Of a DNA stretch of 64,000 nucleotides, positions 46,751 to 55,796 are shown piece after piece. The stretch covers positions 55,641 to 119,640 of the forward strand of contig MKVB01000007.1 of the NCBI GenBank assembly GCA_001899085.1. Direction: 5' to 3'. A program made the position numbers and the translations under genes. Numbering within the stretch: position 1 is the first letter of the stretch; every line of letters starts with the position of its first letter. The notes under the pieces were generated by a model. It saw only the letters and a list, made by a program, of their open reading frames with translations. It did no database searches and was not told where the DNA came from. Source of the stretch: Devosia sp. 66-14. Lineage in GTDB: Bacteria; Pseudomonadota; Alphaproteobacteria; Rhizobiales; Devosiaceae.

Positions 46751-47677
46751 ATGAGCCGCAATTTCCTGCTCATCGACCCCGAGGAGAGGCCGGAAGTCCT
46801 GAAGGCGCTGGCCTCCGAGGTCCGTGTCGCCATCCTCAAACTGCTGCATGTGCAGGGCGCGATGAACGTCAACGACATCGCCGCCAAGCTTGGCCAGCCG
46901 CAGTCGACGGTTTCGTCGAACATGCAGACGCTGGTGGAAGCCGGCCTGGTGCGCACCGAAACCCAGAAGGCCCGCAAGGGCAACCAGAAGATCTGCCATA
47001 GCCTGTTCGACGAAGTGCTGGTCATGTTCAAGGAGGATATCCGCCCCTTGAAGGCCAATGCCATCGAAGTGGCGATGCCGCTCGGGCTCTATACCAGCTG
47101 CGAGGTCTCGGCGCCCTGCGGGCTCTGTTCCACCGAAGGGATCATCGGGCTGCTCGACGTGCCCGATACCTTCCTTGATCCCGATCGCATGAAGACCGGG
47201 CTGATCTGGTTCACCCGCGGCTATGTCGAATACCAGTTCCCCAACAATGCGCGGCTGGCGCAACAGAAGATCACTTCGATGGAGTTCAGCTTCGAGCTGA
47301 GTTCGGAAGTGCCCGGCACCAGCGCCGACTGGCCCAGCGACATCACCGTCGGGGTCAACGGCCAGGACATCGGCACCTGGACCTCGCCCGGCGATTTCGG
47401 CGACAAGCGCGGCGTCTACACGCCCGACTGGTGGAAGCTCAAAGGCAGCCAGTACGGCAAGCTCAAGAGCTTCCGCGTCAACGGCAGCGGCACCTATGTC
47501 GACGGCATGAAGATCTCGCCGGTCTCGCTCAAGGACCTCGACCTCGACACCCACCACTCGATCCGGCTCAGGATCGGGGTCAAGGAAGATGCCAAGCATC
47601 CGGGCGGCATCAACATTTTCGGTCGCGGCTTCGGCAACTACGACCAGGACATCGTGCTCCGGATCGAGACGGAGTGA
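46751..47677 (+). CDS. ArsR-type winged-helix regulator with large C-terminal sensor-like domain
   Basis: 308-residue protein, three times the length of a plain ArsR regulator. Residues about 12-90 are the winged helix (LKALASEVRVAILKLLHV, KLGQPQSTVSSNMQTLVEAGLV). A Cys cluster follows: Cys117, Cys123, Cys126 (SCEVSAPCGLC), plus Cys82. Residues about 150-308 are rich in beta-strand signals and Gly/Trp (VGVNGQDIGTWTSPGDFGDK), like a jelly roll. Adjacent to a GH51 gene, so arabinoside sensing is a fair inference. Confidence 0.85.
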   Translation: MSRNFLLIDPEERPEVLKALASEVRVAILKLLHVQGAMNVNDIAAKLGQPQSTVSSNMQTLVEAGLVRTETQKARKGNQKICHSLFDEVLVMFKEDIRPLKANAIEVAMPLGLYTSCEVSAPCGLCSTEGIIGLLDVPDTFLDPDRMKTGLIWFTRGYVEYQFPNNARLAQQKITSMEFSFELSSEVPGTSADWPSDITVGVNGQDIGTWTSPGDFGDKRGVYTPDWWKLKGSQYGKLKSFRVNGSGTYVDGMKISPVSLKDLDLDTHHSIRLRIGVKEDAKHPGGINIFGRGFGNYDQDIVLRIETE

Positions 47678-47689
47678 GCGGAGAAGTCG

Positions 47690-47750
47690 GTAGCGAATAG
47701 CCAATGGGGAGTAAGCAGGGGCGAACTCGCCGCTCTACTCGCTATTCGCC
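47690..47750. repeat. Inverted repeat of the AGCGAATAG family
   Basis: gtagcgaatagccaatgggg and the inverted ctactcgctattcgcc. Shares GTAGCGAATAGCC and the inverted CTATTCGC with the element upstream of recF. Confidence 0.6.
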
Positions 47751-47773
47751 ACGCACGACTCGCCACCCTCCCC

Positions 47774-47814
47774 TTGACGCGCCGCGACCTGTTCCATATC
47801 AAGCTACGCGATAT
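47774..47814 (+). promoter_or_regulatory. Promoter and operator-like repeat upstream of the GH51 gene
   Basis: TTGACG (47774-47779), 17-nt spacer, TATCAA (47797-47802). An inverted repeat ATATC-N9-GATAT (47796-47814) covers the -10 region and likely start point, a repressor-type position. Confidence 0.5.
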
Positions 47815-47846
47815 AAATCACCAAAGCTGGTCACATGGAGGAGCGC

Positions 47847-49403
47847 ATGCGGGCGACGGTAACGGCGCACAAGGACTATAGCATCTCGAAGATCGACGAC
47901 CGGGTGTACGGGGCTTTCCTCGAACATCTCGGGCGCGCCATCTATACCGGCATCTACGAGCCCGGCCACGCCACCGCCGACAAGAACGGCATGCGCGGCG
48001 ACGTCGCCCAGCTGGTGCGCGAGCTCAAGGTGCCGATGGTCCGCTATCCCGGCGGCAACTTCGTCTCCGCCTATAACTGGGAAGATGGCGTCGGGCCGCG
48101 CGCCGAGCGCCCGACCCGGCTCGATCTGGCCTGGCACACGTCCGACAGCAATGCGGTGGGCGTCCACGAATTCGCCGACTGGTGCGAGCTGGTCGATACC
48201 GAGATGATGCTCGCCATCAACCTGGGCTCACGCGGCCTCGACGATGCCCGCAACTTCCTCGAATACGTCAACGGCCCGACCGGGTCGTACTGGGGCGACC
48301 TGCGCAAGAAGAACGGCCGTGCCGACCCGTTCAACGTCAAGCTCTGGTGCCTCGGCAACGAGATGGACGGCCCCTGGCAGGTCGGCCACAAGACTGCGCA
48401 TGAGTATGGGCGCCTCGCCAACGAGGTCGCCAAGACCATGCGCGCCTTCGACAAGAAGCTCGAGCTGATCGTCTGCGGCTCGTCCAATGCCGACATGCCG
48501 ACCTATCCCGATTGGGAACGCGAGGTGCTCGAGCACACCTACGACAATGTCGACCATATCAGCCTGCACATGTACTTCGCCAACCGTGAGAACGAGCGGG
48601 CGCTGGCCGAAGGCGGCACGGCGGAGGCACTGGCGAAGAACACCGCCAACTACCTGGCGCTGAACGAAAAGCTCGACCGCTACATCGCTACGGTGGCCTC
48701 GACCATCAACTTCGTGAAGGCCAAGAAGCGTTCGAAGCACAACGTCTATATCAGCTTCGACGAGTGGAACGTCTGGTACCACTCCAACAAGCAGGATCGG
48801 AAGATCCTCGACGGCAATGACGGCTGGCCGCACGCCCCGCGCCTGCTCGAGGACATCTACAATTTCGAGGATGTGCTGCAGGTCGGCCTGATCCTCAACA
48901 CCTTCATCCGCCGTTCCGATGTGGTGAAGCTCGCCTGTATCGCCCAGCTGGTGAATGTGATCGCGCCGATCATGACCGACCCCAAGGGGCAGGCCTGGCG
49001 GCAGACCATCTACTATCCGTACTACTTCGCCTCGGTGTTCGGCCGCGGCACCGCCCTGCAGCTCGATGTCAATTCGCCCGGCTACGACGCCGTGCACGGC
49101 GACAATATCGGCTATGTCGACGTCTCCGGCGTCCACAACGAAGAAGACGGCACCATCAGCTTCTTCGCGGTGAACCGTCACGCCAGCGAGGCGATCGATG
49201 TCGATCTCAGCCTCGAAGGGTTCGGCGCCGCGACGGTGATCGACCACCAGGTGATGACGCACGAGAACCTGCGCGCCGTGAACACCGCCACCGCGCAGAC
49301 CAATGTCGCCCCCGCCAAGGGCAGCGGCGCCAAGGTCGATGGCAAGACGCTGAGCGTCAAGCTCCAGCCCTACTCTTACCAGATGATCCGCGTGAAGGTC
49401 TGA
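47847..49403 (+). CDS. Alpha-L-arabinofuranosidase, GH51
   Basis: 518-residue retaining glycosidase that releases terminal arabinofuranose from arabinan and arabinoxylan oligomers. Acid/base Glu172 in GNEMDGPW and nucleophile Glu306 in FDEWNVW; RYPGGNFVSAYNWEDGVGP is a family signature. No signal peptide, so it acts on imported oligosaccharides. The second ATG (47847) is preferred: GGAGG lies 5 nt before it; the ATG at 47835 would place that motif inside the gene. Confidence 0.96.
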   Translation: MRATVTAHKDYSISKIDDRVYGAFLEHLGRAIYTGIYEPGHATADKNGMRGDVAQLVRELKVPMVRYPGGNFVSAYNWEDGVGPRAERPTRLDLAWHTSDSNAVGVHEFADWCELVDTEMMLAINLGSRGLDDARNFLEYVNGPTGSYWGDLRKKNGRADPFNVKLWCLGNEMDGPWQVGHKTAHEYGRLANEVAKTMRAFDKKLELIVCGSSNADMPTYPDWEREVLEHTYDNVDHISLHMYFANRENERALAEGGTAEALAKNTANYLALNEKLDRYIATVASTINFVKAKKRSKHNVYISFDEWNVWYHSNKQDRKILDGNDGWPHAPRLLEDIYNFEDVLQVGLILNTFIRRSDVVKLACIAQLVNVIAPIMTDPKGQAWRQTIYYPYYFASVFGRGTALQLDVNSPGYDAVHGDNIGYVDVSGVHNEEDGTISFFAVNRHASEAIDVDLSLEGFGAATVIDHQVMTHENLRAVNTATAQTNVAPAKGSGAKVDGKTLSVKLQPYSYQMIRVKV

Positions 49404-49410
49404 TACCCCC

Positions 49411-49458
49411 CGGGCGGCGGCCTTGGCCGCCGTCCCGCGGCGACGGCTCCGGCCGTCG
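49411..49458. terminator. Two tandem hairpins after the GH51 gene
   Basis: GGCGGCC-tt-GGCCGCC (49416-49431, with outer CGGG/CCCG) and CGACGGC-tccg-GCCGTCG (49441-49458). No T-tract; likely intrinsic termination or 3'-end protection. Confidence 0.45.
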
Positions 49459-49661
49459 TCCGCTCGTTGCCTGCCTTTTGCCAGAGGGCGGGGATCGCAT
49501 AAGAGTGGAGACAGGTCGCACCGGTCTGTCGGCTACTTCTCGTTCCGGTCCTCCCGGAAAAGTTCTCCGGCGCATCGCTCCCACGAGGCGCTGGAGAGCG
49601 CTTGGGCTTTACCCTCGGGCACCAGGCATGGTTGGCTCCGCGCGCTGCAACGAGGACCGAC

Positions 49662-50438
49662 GTGCCGAAATTCTCCGCCAACCTGTCGTTTCTCTATCCC
49701 GAGCTGCCATTCCTCGAACGTTTCGCCGCTGCCGCGGCAGACGGCTTCCGGGCGGTGGAATATGCCGTGCCCTATGTCGCGCCGGCCGAACAGCTGGCCG
49801 CGCTCAACACCCGTCACGGCCTCGCGCAGGCCCTGTTCAACCTGCCGGCGGGAGACTGGGACGGGGGCGAGCGCGGCATCGCCTGCCACCCCGATCGGGT
49901 AGATGAGTTTCGCGCCGGCGTCGACGTGGCGCTCCGCTACGCGGCCACGCTCGGCTGCGGCAAGGTGAACTGTCTGGCCGGCATCGCGCCGCCGGGGGTT
50001 GCCCGGGAAGTGCTGGAAACGACCTTCGTCAGCAATCTCGAATACGCGGCGCCGCGCTTCGCCGCAGCCGGAGTGGGGTTGCTGATCGAGCCGATCAACC
50101 CGCGCGACATTCCGGGCTTCTATCTGACGACGGCGCACCATGCCGAGCAGGTGCTCGCGGCTGTGGGTTCGGGCAACCTCCAGATCCAGTATGACATCTA
50201 CCACCAGCAGGTGACCGCCGGCGACCTGATCCCGACCTATGAGCAGCTGAGGCATCGCATCGGCCACATCCAGATCGCCGACACGCCCGGCCGGCACGAG
50301 CCGGGAACCGGCGAGATCAATTACCGCTTCGTGCTGAACGAACTCGACCGCCTTGGCTATGACGGCTGGGTCGGCTGCGAGTATCGCCCGCTCGGCGGCA
50401 CCAGCGAGGGGCTCGGCTGGATGGCGCCCTGGCGCTGA
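49662..50438 (+). CDS. Hydroxypyruvate isomerase family protein
   Basis: 258-residue TIM-barrel isomerase related to Hyi and OtnI, which interconvert hydroxypyruvate and tartronate semialdehyde or 2-oxo-tetronates. Family phrases FSANLSFLYPELPFLERFAAA, LFNLPAGDWDGGERGIAC, IEPINPRDIPGF, YDIYHQQ and GCEYRPLGGT. GTG at 49662 with GAGGA upstream gives the usual family length. Confidence 0.93.
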   Translation: MPKFSANLSFLYPELPFLERFAAAAADGFRAVEYAVPYVAPAEQLAALNTRHGLAQALFNLPAGDWDGGERGIACHPDRVDEFRAGVDVALRYAATLGCGKVNCLAGIAPPGVAREVLETTFVSNLEYAAPRFAAAGVGLLIEPINPRDIPGFYLTTAHHAEQVLAAVGSGNLQIQYDIYHQQVTAGDLIPTYEQLRHRIGHIQIADTPGRHEPGTGEINYRFVLNELDRLGYDGWVGCEYRPLGGTSEGLGWMAPWR

Positions 50439-50540
50439 GCCATGCCCCGAGTTGCCCCGGCCTGCCCCGAGTAACCAGCTACGCTGCCGGCTGCCCGCCT
50501 CCTAGGCTCCGCCTGATTGATCGGGTTCGGGCGGCAGGGC

Positions 50541-53207
50541 ATGGTTTACCGGAACGGGGCAGTTCGGCGCGGCGTGGCTGCGGCGGTCGCGGTGAAGCTG
50601 GCGCTCGCCACTGCGTTGGCGCCGGCATGGGCCGCCGATGTCGACATTTCCGCCAGCACCACCACCGGGGTCAACCTCAACCTCTATGCCGGCACCACGG
50701 TCGACATCCTATCGGGGGTCTCGGTCAGCAACACCCTGGGCGGTCCGACAGTGAGCGGCACCGGCACCTGGACCCTGGGCAACCACGGCAGCATCAGCGG
50801 GCAGATCAAGCTCGACGGCGCCGGGTCCAGCGTCACCAATTCGGGCCTGCTCGCCGGCGGCAACGCCATCACGCTGGTCGGCGGCGGCACCGTGGTCAAC
50901 GAGCTTGGCGCGACCATCAATGCGTCGAGCAGCGCCATCAGCATCGGCAAGTTCCCCAGCGGCGGCAATCCCGGCGTCGGCCCGGGCGTCGTCACCAATT
51001 CCGGCACCATCACGCAGGTCGTTTCCGGCGGCGATCTGGTGCTGCTGCAGTTCGGCGGCTCGGTGACCAACACCGCGACCGGCGTGATCACCGGCGACAG
51101 TTCCGGCAATGCCGTCTCGATCGGCCAGGGCACCGAACGCACGGTGATCAACTCGGGCAGCATCATCAACATCAGGCAGACCAGTACCTCCACCGGCGTG
51201 TTCGTGCAGGGCGGGCCCAGCACCATCACCAACAATGCCGGCGGGGTCATCAAGGGCGGCTTCAACGGCGTCTATGCCAGCGCCACCGGGGTGCTCACCT
51301 TCACCAATGCCGGCACCATCGAGTCCACCGGCAGCAGTGCCAGCTCCAAGGCAGTGGAGGCGACCGGCGGTGGTACCTTCATCAATTCGGGCACCATCAC
51401 GTCTGCAGCCGGCGACGGACTCTACCTCAACGCCGCCGGGACGGTGACCAACTCGGGCACCATTACCGGCGCCGTCAACGCCATCAATTTCAACGGCAGC
51501 AGCACCCGCACGCTGAAGCTCGACACCGGCTCGGTGCTCAATGGCCTAGTCAAGGGCGGCACCGGCACCGATAACCTGATCCTGCTCGGCGCGGGCAGCG
51601 AGAGCATCGCGAAATTCATCAACTTCGAAACCCTGTCGATGCAGGGCAGCGCCTGGACGCTCAGCAATTCCGGCAGCTTCGCCACCAGCGCCGAGGTGCA
51701 GGCCGGGGTGCTGAACGTCCTGGGCACGCTCACCAGTGCGACCATCGACATCCGGGCGTTGGGCACGGTCAAGGGCACCGGCACGTTGGCGGGCGCGGTG
51801 AACAATGCCGGCACGGTCGACGTTTCGGCCGGCACGCTGAACGTCGCCGGTAGCTATACCAACGCGACGGGCAGCACCTTCAAGGTCGGTGTCACCCCGG
51901 CAACCGTCGCCGGCCAGCTCGCTGTTTCGGGCGCCGCGACGCTGAGCGGCGGCACCGTCAGCGTCACCGCCGCCAGCGGCTCCTACGCCTTGGGCAGCGC
52001 CTACCGGATTCTCACCGCGGCAAGCGTCAGCGGAACCTTTGCCGATCTCGTCGACGACTCGGCCTTCCTCGAGTTCGTGCTCGACTACGACACACCCGGC
52101 GAGGTGTGGCTGCGCGTTTCGGCGATCGCGAACCTCCCCGTGATCGCCGAGACGCCAAACCAGCTGGCCACCGCCACCGCGCTGCAGGCGCAACCGACAA
52201 GTCCGCTGTTCGATGCGGTGGTGCCGCTGAATACCGCTACGGCGCTCGAGGCGTTCGACGATCTCTCCGGCGAGGTGCACGCCTCCTTGCTGCGGAGCCT
52301 CGCCGATGCCGGCCGGTATCCGCGCGAAGCCGCCCTCGACCGGGTCGACGCTGCATTCGCGGCGATCGCAGAGAGCCAGGTGGGAGCGCGCAACATCTGG
52401 GCCCGTGGCTACGGCGCCGTCGGCACGGTAGAGGGCGACGGCAACGCCGCCGGCTACGATTTCGGCGCTGGCGGCATGCTGCTCGGCGCCGACGGGTTGG
52501 TGAGCCGCGAGGTGTTTGTCGGCATGCTGGCCGGCATTGGCGCTGTAGCGGTCGATGTGCCCGAGCGCGACTCGCGGGCCGAAGCCACCAGCTATCAACT
52601 CGGGCTCTATGGCGGCGCGGCGTTCGGCCAGGTGCGGCTGGCATTCGGGGCGGCGGTGGCGGCCAACCAGGTATCGGTGACGCGCACCCCCAGCTTCACC
52701 GGCTTCAGCGAGACGTTGAACGCCGACTATTCCACCACCACGGCGCAGCTGTTCGGCGAACTCGGCTACGCGTTTGAACTGGGCGACGTGGAGCTGACGC
52801 CGTTTGTGCGGGCGGCGCTGATCGGCCAATCGGGCAGCCGCTACAGCGAGAGCGGCGGCGACGCGGCGCTGAGCGGCGCTTCCGGCGGGATCGGCCTCGG
52901 CGTCCTCAGCGCCGGCCTCAAGGCGGTGCGTCAGTTCGTGGTCGGCGACGGCCTGGTGCTGGCGGCGCGCGGCAGCATCGCGGTGCAGCGCACCACTGGC
53001 GATCAGCCGATGGCGACGCATGGTTTCGCCGGCGGCACCCCGTTCACTGTGAGCGGGGCAAGGCCAGGCGACACCGCCGTGCTGCTCGAGGCCGGGCTCG
53101 GCGGCGAGCTGGCGCCGGGTATGAACCTTGACCTCGGCTATCAAGGCCAGTTCGGCGGTGCGCAGTCGACGCACGCGGTGAAGCTGACGCTGTCGGGCAA
53201 GTTCTGA
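50541..53207 (+). CDS. Autotransporter outer-membrane protein
   Basis: 888-residue type Va secretion protein. Signal peptide (VAVKLALATALAPAWA, to about residue 32). Passenger of about 550 residues made of Thr/Ser/Asn/Gly-rich beta-helix repeats with recurring NSGTI, NAGTI and TGVITG turns. C-terminal beta-barrel (about 620-888) begins ARNIWARGYGAVG and ends LTLSGKF with the terminal Phe needed for outer-membrane insertion. No protease or lipase motif seen in the passenger, so adhesion is the default guess. Confidence 0.92.
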   Translation: MVYRNGAVRRGVAAAVAVKLALATALAPAWAADVDISASTTTGVNLNLYAGTTVDILSGVSVSNTLGGPTVSGTGTWTLGNHGSISGQIKLDGAGSSVTNSGLLAGGNAITLVGGGTVVNELGATINASSSAISIGKFPSGGNPGVGPGVVTNSGTITQVVSGGDLVLLQFGGSVTNTATGVITGDSSGNAVSIGQGTERTVINSGSIINIRQTSTSTGVFVQGGPSTITNNAGGVIKGGFNGVYASATGVLTFTNAGTIESTGSSASSKAVEATGGGTFINSGTITSAAGDGLYLNAAGTVTNSGTITGAVNAINFNGSSTRTLKLDTGSVLNGLVKGGTGTDNLILLGAGSESIAKFINFETLSMQGSAWTLSNSGSFATSAEVQAGVLNVLGTLTSATIDIRALGTVKGTGTLAGAVNNAGTVDVSAGTLNVAGSYTNATGSTFKVGVTPATVAGQLAVSGAATLSGGTVSVTAASGSYALGSAYRILTAASVSGTFADLVDDSAFLEFVLDYDTPGEVWLRVSAIANLPVIAETPNQLATATALQAQPTSPLFDAVVPLNTATALEAFDDLSGEVHASLLRSLADAGRYPREAALDRVDAAFAAIAESQVGARNIWARGYGAVGTVEGDGNAAGYDFGAGGMLLGADGLVSREVFVGMLAGIGAVAVDVPERDSRAEATSYQLGLYGGAAFGQVRLAFGAAVAANQVSVTRTPSFTGFSETLNADYSTTTAQLFGELGYAFELGDVELTPFVRAALIGQSGSRYSESGGDAALSGASGGIGLGVLSAGLKAVRQFVVGDGLVLAARGSIAVQRTTGDQPMATHGFAGGTPFTVSGARPGDTAVLLEAGLGGELAPGMNLDLGYQGQFGGAQSTHAVKLTLSGKF

Positions 53208-53290
53208 AACACCGTCGCCCGTGAAGGGGCAGTCAGTTTGTTTCTCTTTTGTTCCCGTGCTATGGTTGCGGCAGAACAGAGGAACATCCG

Positions 53291-54553
53291 ATGGCCAACC
53301 GAGGCGGAAGCGCCGATCTGCCCTTGCATGGCGGACGCGTGCCGAAATGGCTGAGCGAGCGCATGGCGCGGCTCGGGGCGGTGATCTGCCAGGCGATCGT
53401 CATGGAATATGGCCGCGACGAGCTGCTGAGCCGCCTCGCACATCCATTCTGGTTCCAGTCATTCGGCGCCGTCATGGGAATGGATTGGCATTCCTCGGGC
53501 ATCACCACCAGCGTGATCGGCGCGCTGAAGGGCGGGCTTCGGCCGCTGGAGCGCGAGCTGGGGCTGCATGTCTGCGGCGGCCGCGGTCGGCATTCGCGCA
53601 AGACGCCCGATGAACTGGTGGCGATCGGCAATCGCGTCGGTTTCGATGGCACGGCGCTGGCCCAGGCCAGCCGACTGGTGGCCAAGGTCGACAGCGCGGC
53701 GGTGCAAGATGGGTTCGAGCTCTATCTGCACGGCTTCATCGTTGCCGATGACGGCCATTGGGTGGTGGTGCAGCAGGGCATGAAAGGCGATGCGAAGACG
53801 GCGCGTCGTTATCACTGGCGCTCCGAAGGACTGCGCAGCTTCGTTGAACAGCCGCATGCCGCCATCGAGGGCGCCGCCGAGGGCACCATCGTCAACCTGA
53901 CCGACGTGCGGGCGGCACGCTCGCGCACCGCACAGGTCGATATCCTCGGCGGCATGGGGCCGGATGCCATCGTCAGCGAGGTGGGCCGGCTCGAAGGCAT
54001 CCCCGAACCGGCGCCGATCGAGGACGATCAGCCGCTGCTGCCGCACCTGGTGATGCCCGAGCATCACGACATCCGCCCCAAGGACGTGATGCTGCGCCGC
54101 CTGCACGGCAGCCTCGCCGCCGCGGCCGATCGTGCCCCGAGCGACTTTTCCGAGCTGCTGCTGGTGCCGGGCGTCGGCGCCCGAACGGTTCGGGCGCTGG
54201 CCCAGGTCGCCGAGGTGGTGCATGGCGCGCCGCACCGCTTCGCCGATCCGGCCCGCTTCGCCATGGCCCATGGCGGCAAGGACGGCCATCCGTTCCCGGT
54301 GCCGCTGAAGGTCTATGACGAGACCATCCGGGTGCTGAAATCGGCCGTCGGCAAGGCGAGACTCGGCCGTGACGAGGAACTCGACGCCATCCGGCGGCTC
54401 GACCGGCAATCGCGCCAGCTCGAAGCCGGCGCCACCGGGCCGAGCTTTCACGAGTTCATCGCCGAAGAGCGTCGGCGCGCGCCCGAATATGGCGGGCGCA
54501 CCGTGTTCGATGATATGCCCAGCGCTTATGCTCGCGCCAAGATGCGGGTGTAG
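53291..54553 (+). CDS. DUF763 domain protein
   Basis: 420-residue protein of the DUF763 family (PF05559), found in archaea and scattered bacteria, function unknown. Opens with RGGSADLPLHGGRVPKWL, contains GLHVCGGRGRHSRKTPDEL, FELYLHGFIV and a helix-hairpin-helix (LLLVPGVGARTVRALAQ near 290-306) that suggests DNA or RNA binding. Start at the ATG 53291 with GAGGA upstream. Single-gene unit. Confidence 0.88.
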   Translation: MANRGGSADLPLHGGRVPKWLSERMARLGAVICQAIVMEYGRDELLSRLAHPFWFQSFGAVMGMDWHSSGITTSVIGALKGGLRPLERELGLHVCGGRGRHSRKTPDELVAIGNRVGFDGTALAQASRLVAKVDSAAVQDGFELYLHGFIVADDGHWVVVQQGMKGDAKTARRYHWRSEGLRSFVEQPHAAIEGAAEGTIVNLTDVRAARSRTAQVDILGGMGPDAIVSEVGRLEGIPEPAPIEDDQPLLPHLVMPEHHDIRPKDVMLRRLHGSLAAAADRAPSDFSELLLVPGVGARTVRALAQVAEVVHGAPHRFADPARFAMAHGGKDGHPFPVPLKVYDETIRVLKSAVGKARLGRDEELDAIRRLDRQSRQLEAGATGPSFHEFIAEERRRAPEYGGRTVFDDMPSAYARAKMRV

Positions 54554-54558
54554 CGAGG

Positions 54559-55686
54559 CTAGGATGCCCGCTGCAGTACCTCGGGCGCCGCTGCCGATTG
54601 GCCGACAAATGCCGCGGGGTGGCGGACCAGCAGGTGGATCAGTTCCGACTGGCTGTGCGTGCGGGTCTTCTCGAACACCGATTTCAGGTGCCGGCGGGCC
54701 GTTTCCGGGGAAATCCCGAGCTCGTCGCTGGTCGGCCGCATGCCGCGGGTTTCGACCAAGGTCTGGGCGAAGCTCGCCTCGCGCGGCGTGAGGCCATACA
54801 GGCTCATCAGCGCTGCCGCATCGGGATAGCTGGTGCTTTGCGGGTCGCTGAGCATCAGCAGCGCCACCGCCTCGCGCGCCTCGTGGTGCCGCCATTCGTC
54901 GGGCACCGCGGTGACGAGGGCCGAGAGCGGCGTGTCGGCGCCGGAGCGCTCGATGCGGAAGGCGACCGGTTTGCCGACTACCCCCAGATGCGCGGCGAAC
55001 GCCGCCTCCGGGTTGCCGCGGATGCCCGCCAGATGCAGGAAATCGACCTTCAGGCTGACCCCGTCCAGCGTATCGAGCAGCATGCGGGCCCGACCATTGG
55101 CCCCGATGGCATGACCGCGGCGATCGAGCAGCACCAGCCCATATGGGCTGGTTTCGAACAAGGTGGTCGCCGGCTGCCGCCGCTCGCTCGCCATGCCGCG
55201 CAGCGCTCGCCTCAGATGCAGCATCAACGCCTCAACCGCCTCGATCTCGTCGGGCGAGAACGGCGGCTGGCTGTTCGAGCGGGTGAGGCAGAAGAAGGCG
55301 ACGCGCCCCGGCCCTTGCGGCAGCAGCGCATGCATGAAGTGGCGCAGGCCATTATGGGCCAGGAAGGAGCGGTAGAACTCGGAATTGCCGAGCACCGGAT
55401 CCTGGTCGATCTGCTGCACCAGGGACAGGGTACCGCGCGGCAGCCGCCAGGCCCGCTCCATCAACGGATCGCGCCCGCCATACGAGCCGCACTGATACTG
55501 CACCCACAGATGCGAGGCGCCTTCGGCCATGCCGGTGCCGCGATCCGGCGCCTCGGTGGTCAGCACGGCGTGCACGGCGTCGAAACAGCGTCCGACCTCG
55601 TTGACGAAATCGAGCCAGCTGCGTGTGCCCTCGGCCGCGTCGTAGACCAGGTCGGAGAGCTTGCCGAGCTGCGAAATCAGGCTCAT
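54559..55686 (-). CDS. LuxR-type transcriptional regulator
   Basis: 375-residue regulator. The N-terminal half is a ligand or redox-sensing domain without receiver features; the middle is PAS-like (PYGLVLLDRRGHAIGANGRAR); the C-terminal GerE-type helix-turn-helix spans about 310-365 (LTPREASFAQTLVE, DELGISPETARRHLKSVFEKT). ATG at 55684-55686 with GGAGG upstream. Divergent from the cytochrome gene; the inverted repeat in between recurs upstream of the PQQ dehydrogenase, marking its likely targets. Confidence 0.92.
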   Translation of the reverse strand: MSLISQLGKLSDLVYDAAEGTRSWLDFVNEVGRCFDAVHAVLTTEAPDRGTGMAEGASHLWVQYQCGSYGGRDPLMERAWRLPRGTLSLVQQIDQDPVLGNSEFYRSFLAHNGLRHFMHALLPQGPGRVAFFCLTRSNSQPPFSPDEIEAVEALMLHLRRALRGMASERRQPATTLFETSPYGLVLLDRRGHAIGANGRARMLLDTLDGVSLKVDFLHLAGIRGNPEAAFAAHLGVVGKPVAFRIERSGADTPLSALVTAVPDEWRHHEAREAVALLMLSDPQSTSYPDAAALMSLYGLTPREASFAQTLVETRGMRPTSDELGISPETARRHLKSVFEKTRTHSQSELIHLLVRHPAAFVGQSAAAPEVLQRAS

Positions 55687-55719
55687 CGTTTCGCCTCCTC
55701 CCGGTTGCGCCGCGGACGC

Positions 55720-55737
55720 TGACCCAAACGGGTCATG
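55720..55737. promoter_or_regulatory. Shared operator TGACCCAAACGGGTCATG, copy 1
   Basis: Inverted repeat TGACCC-aaac-GGGTCA between the divergent LuxR and cytochrome genes, 60-77 bp before the cytochrome ATG. Seventeen of 18 bases match the copy upstream of the PQQ dehydrogenase. Confidence 0.7.
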
Positions 55738-55796
55738 CCGAATTGTCGCCAGCATGCCAGAGATCATCATTACGAACACCTGAGTTGAACATTGCC

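Noticed and set aside
49602-49661. A longer N-terminus for the hydroxypyruvate isomerase
   Set aside because: The GTG at 49662 has a GAGGA ribosome site and gives the standard family start and length.
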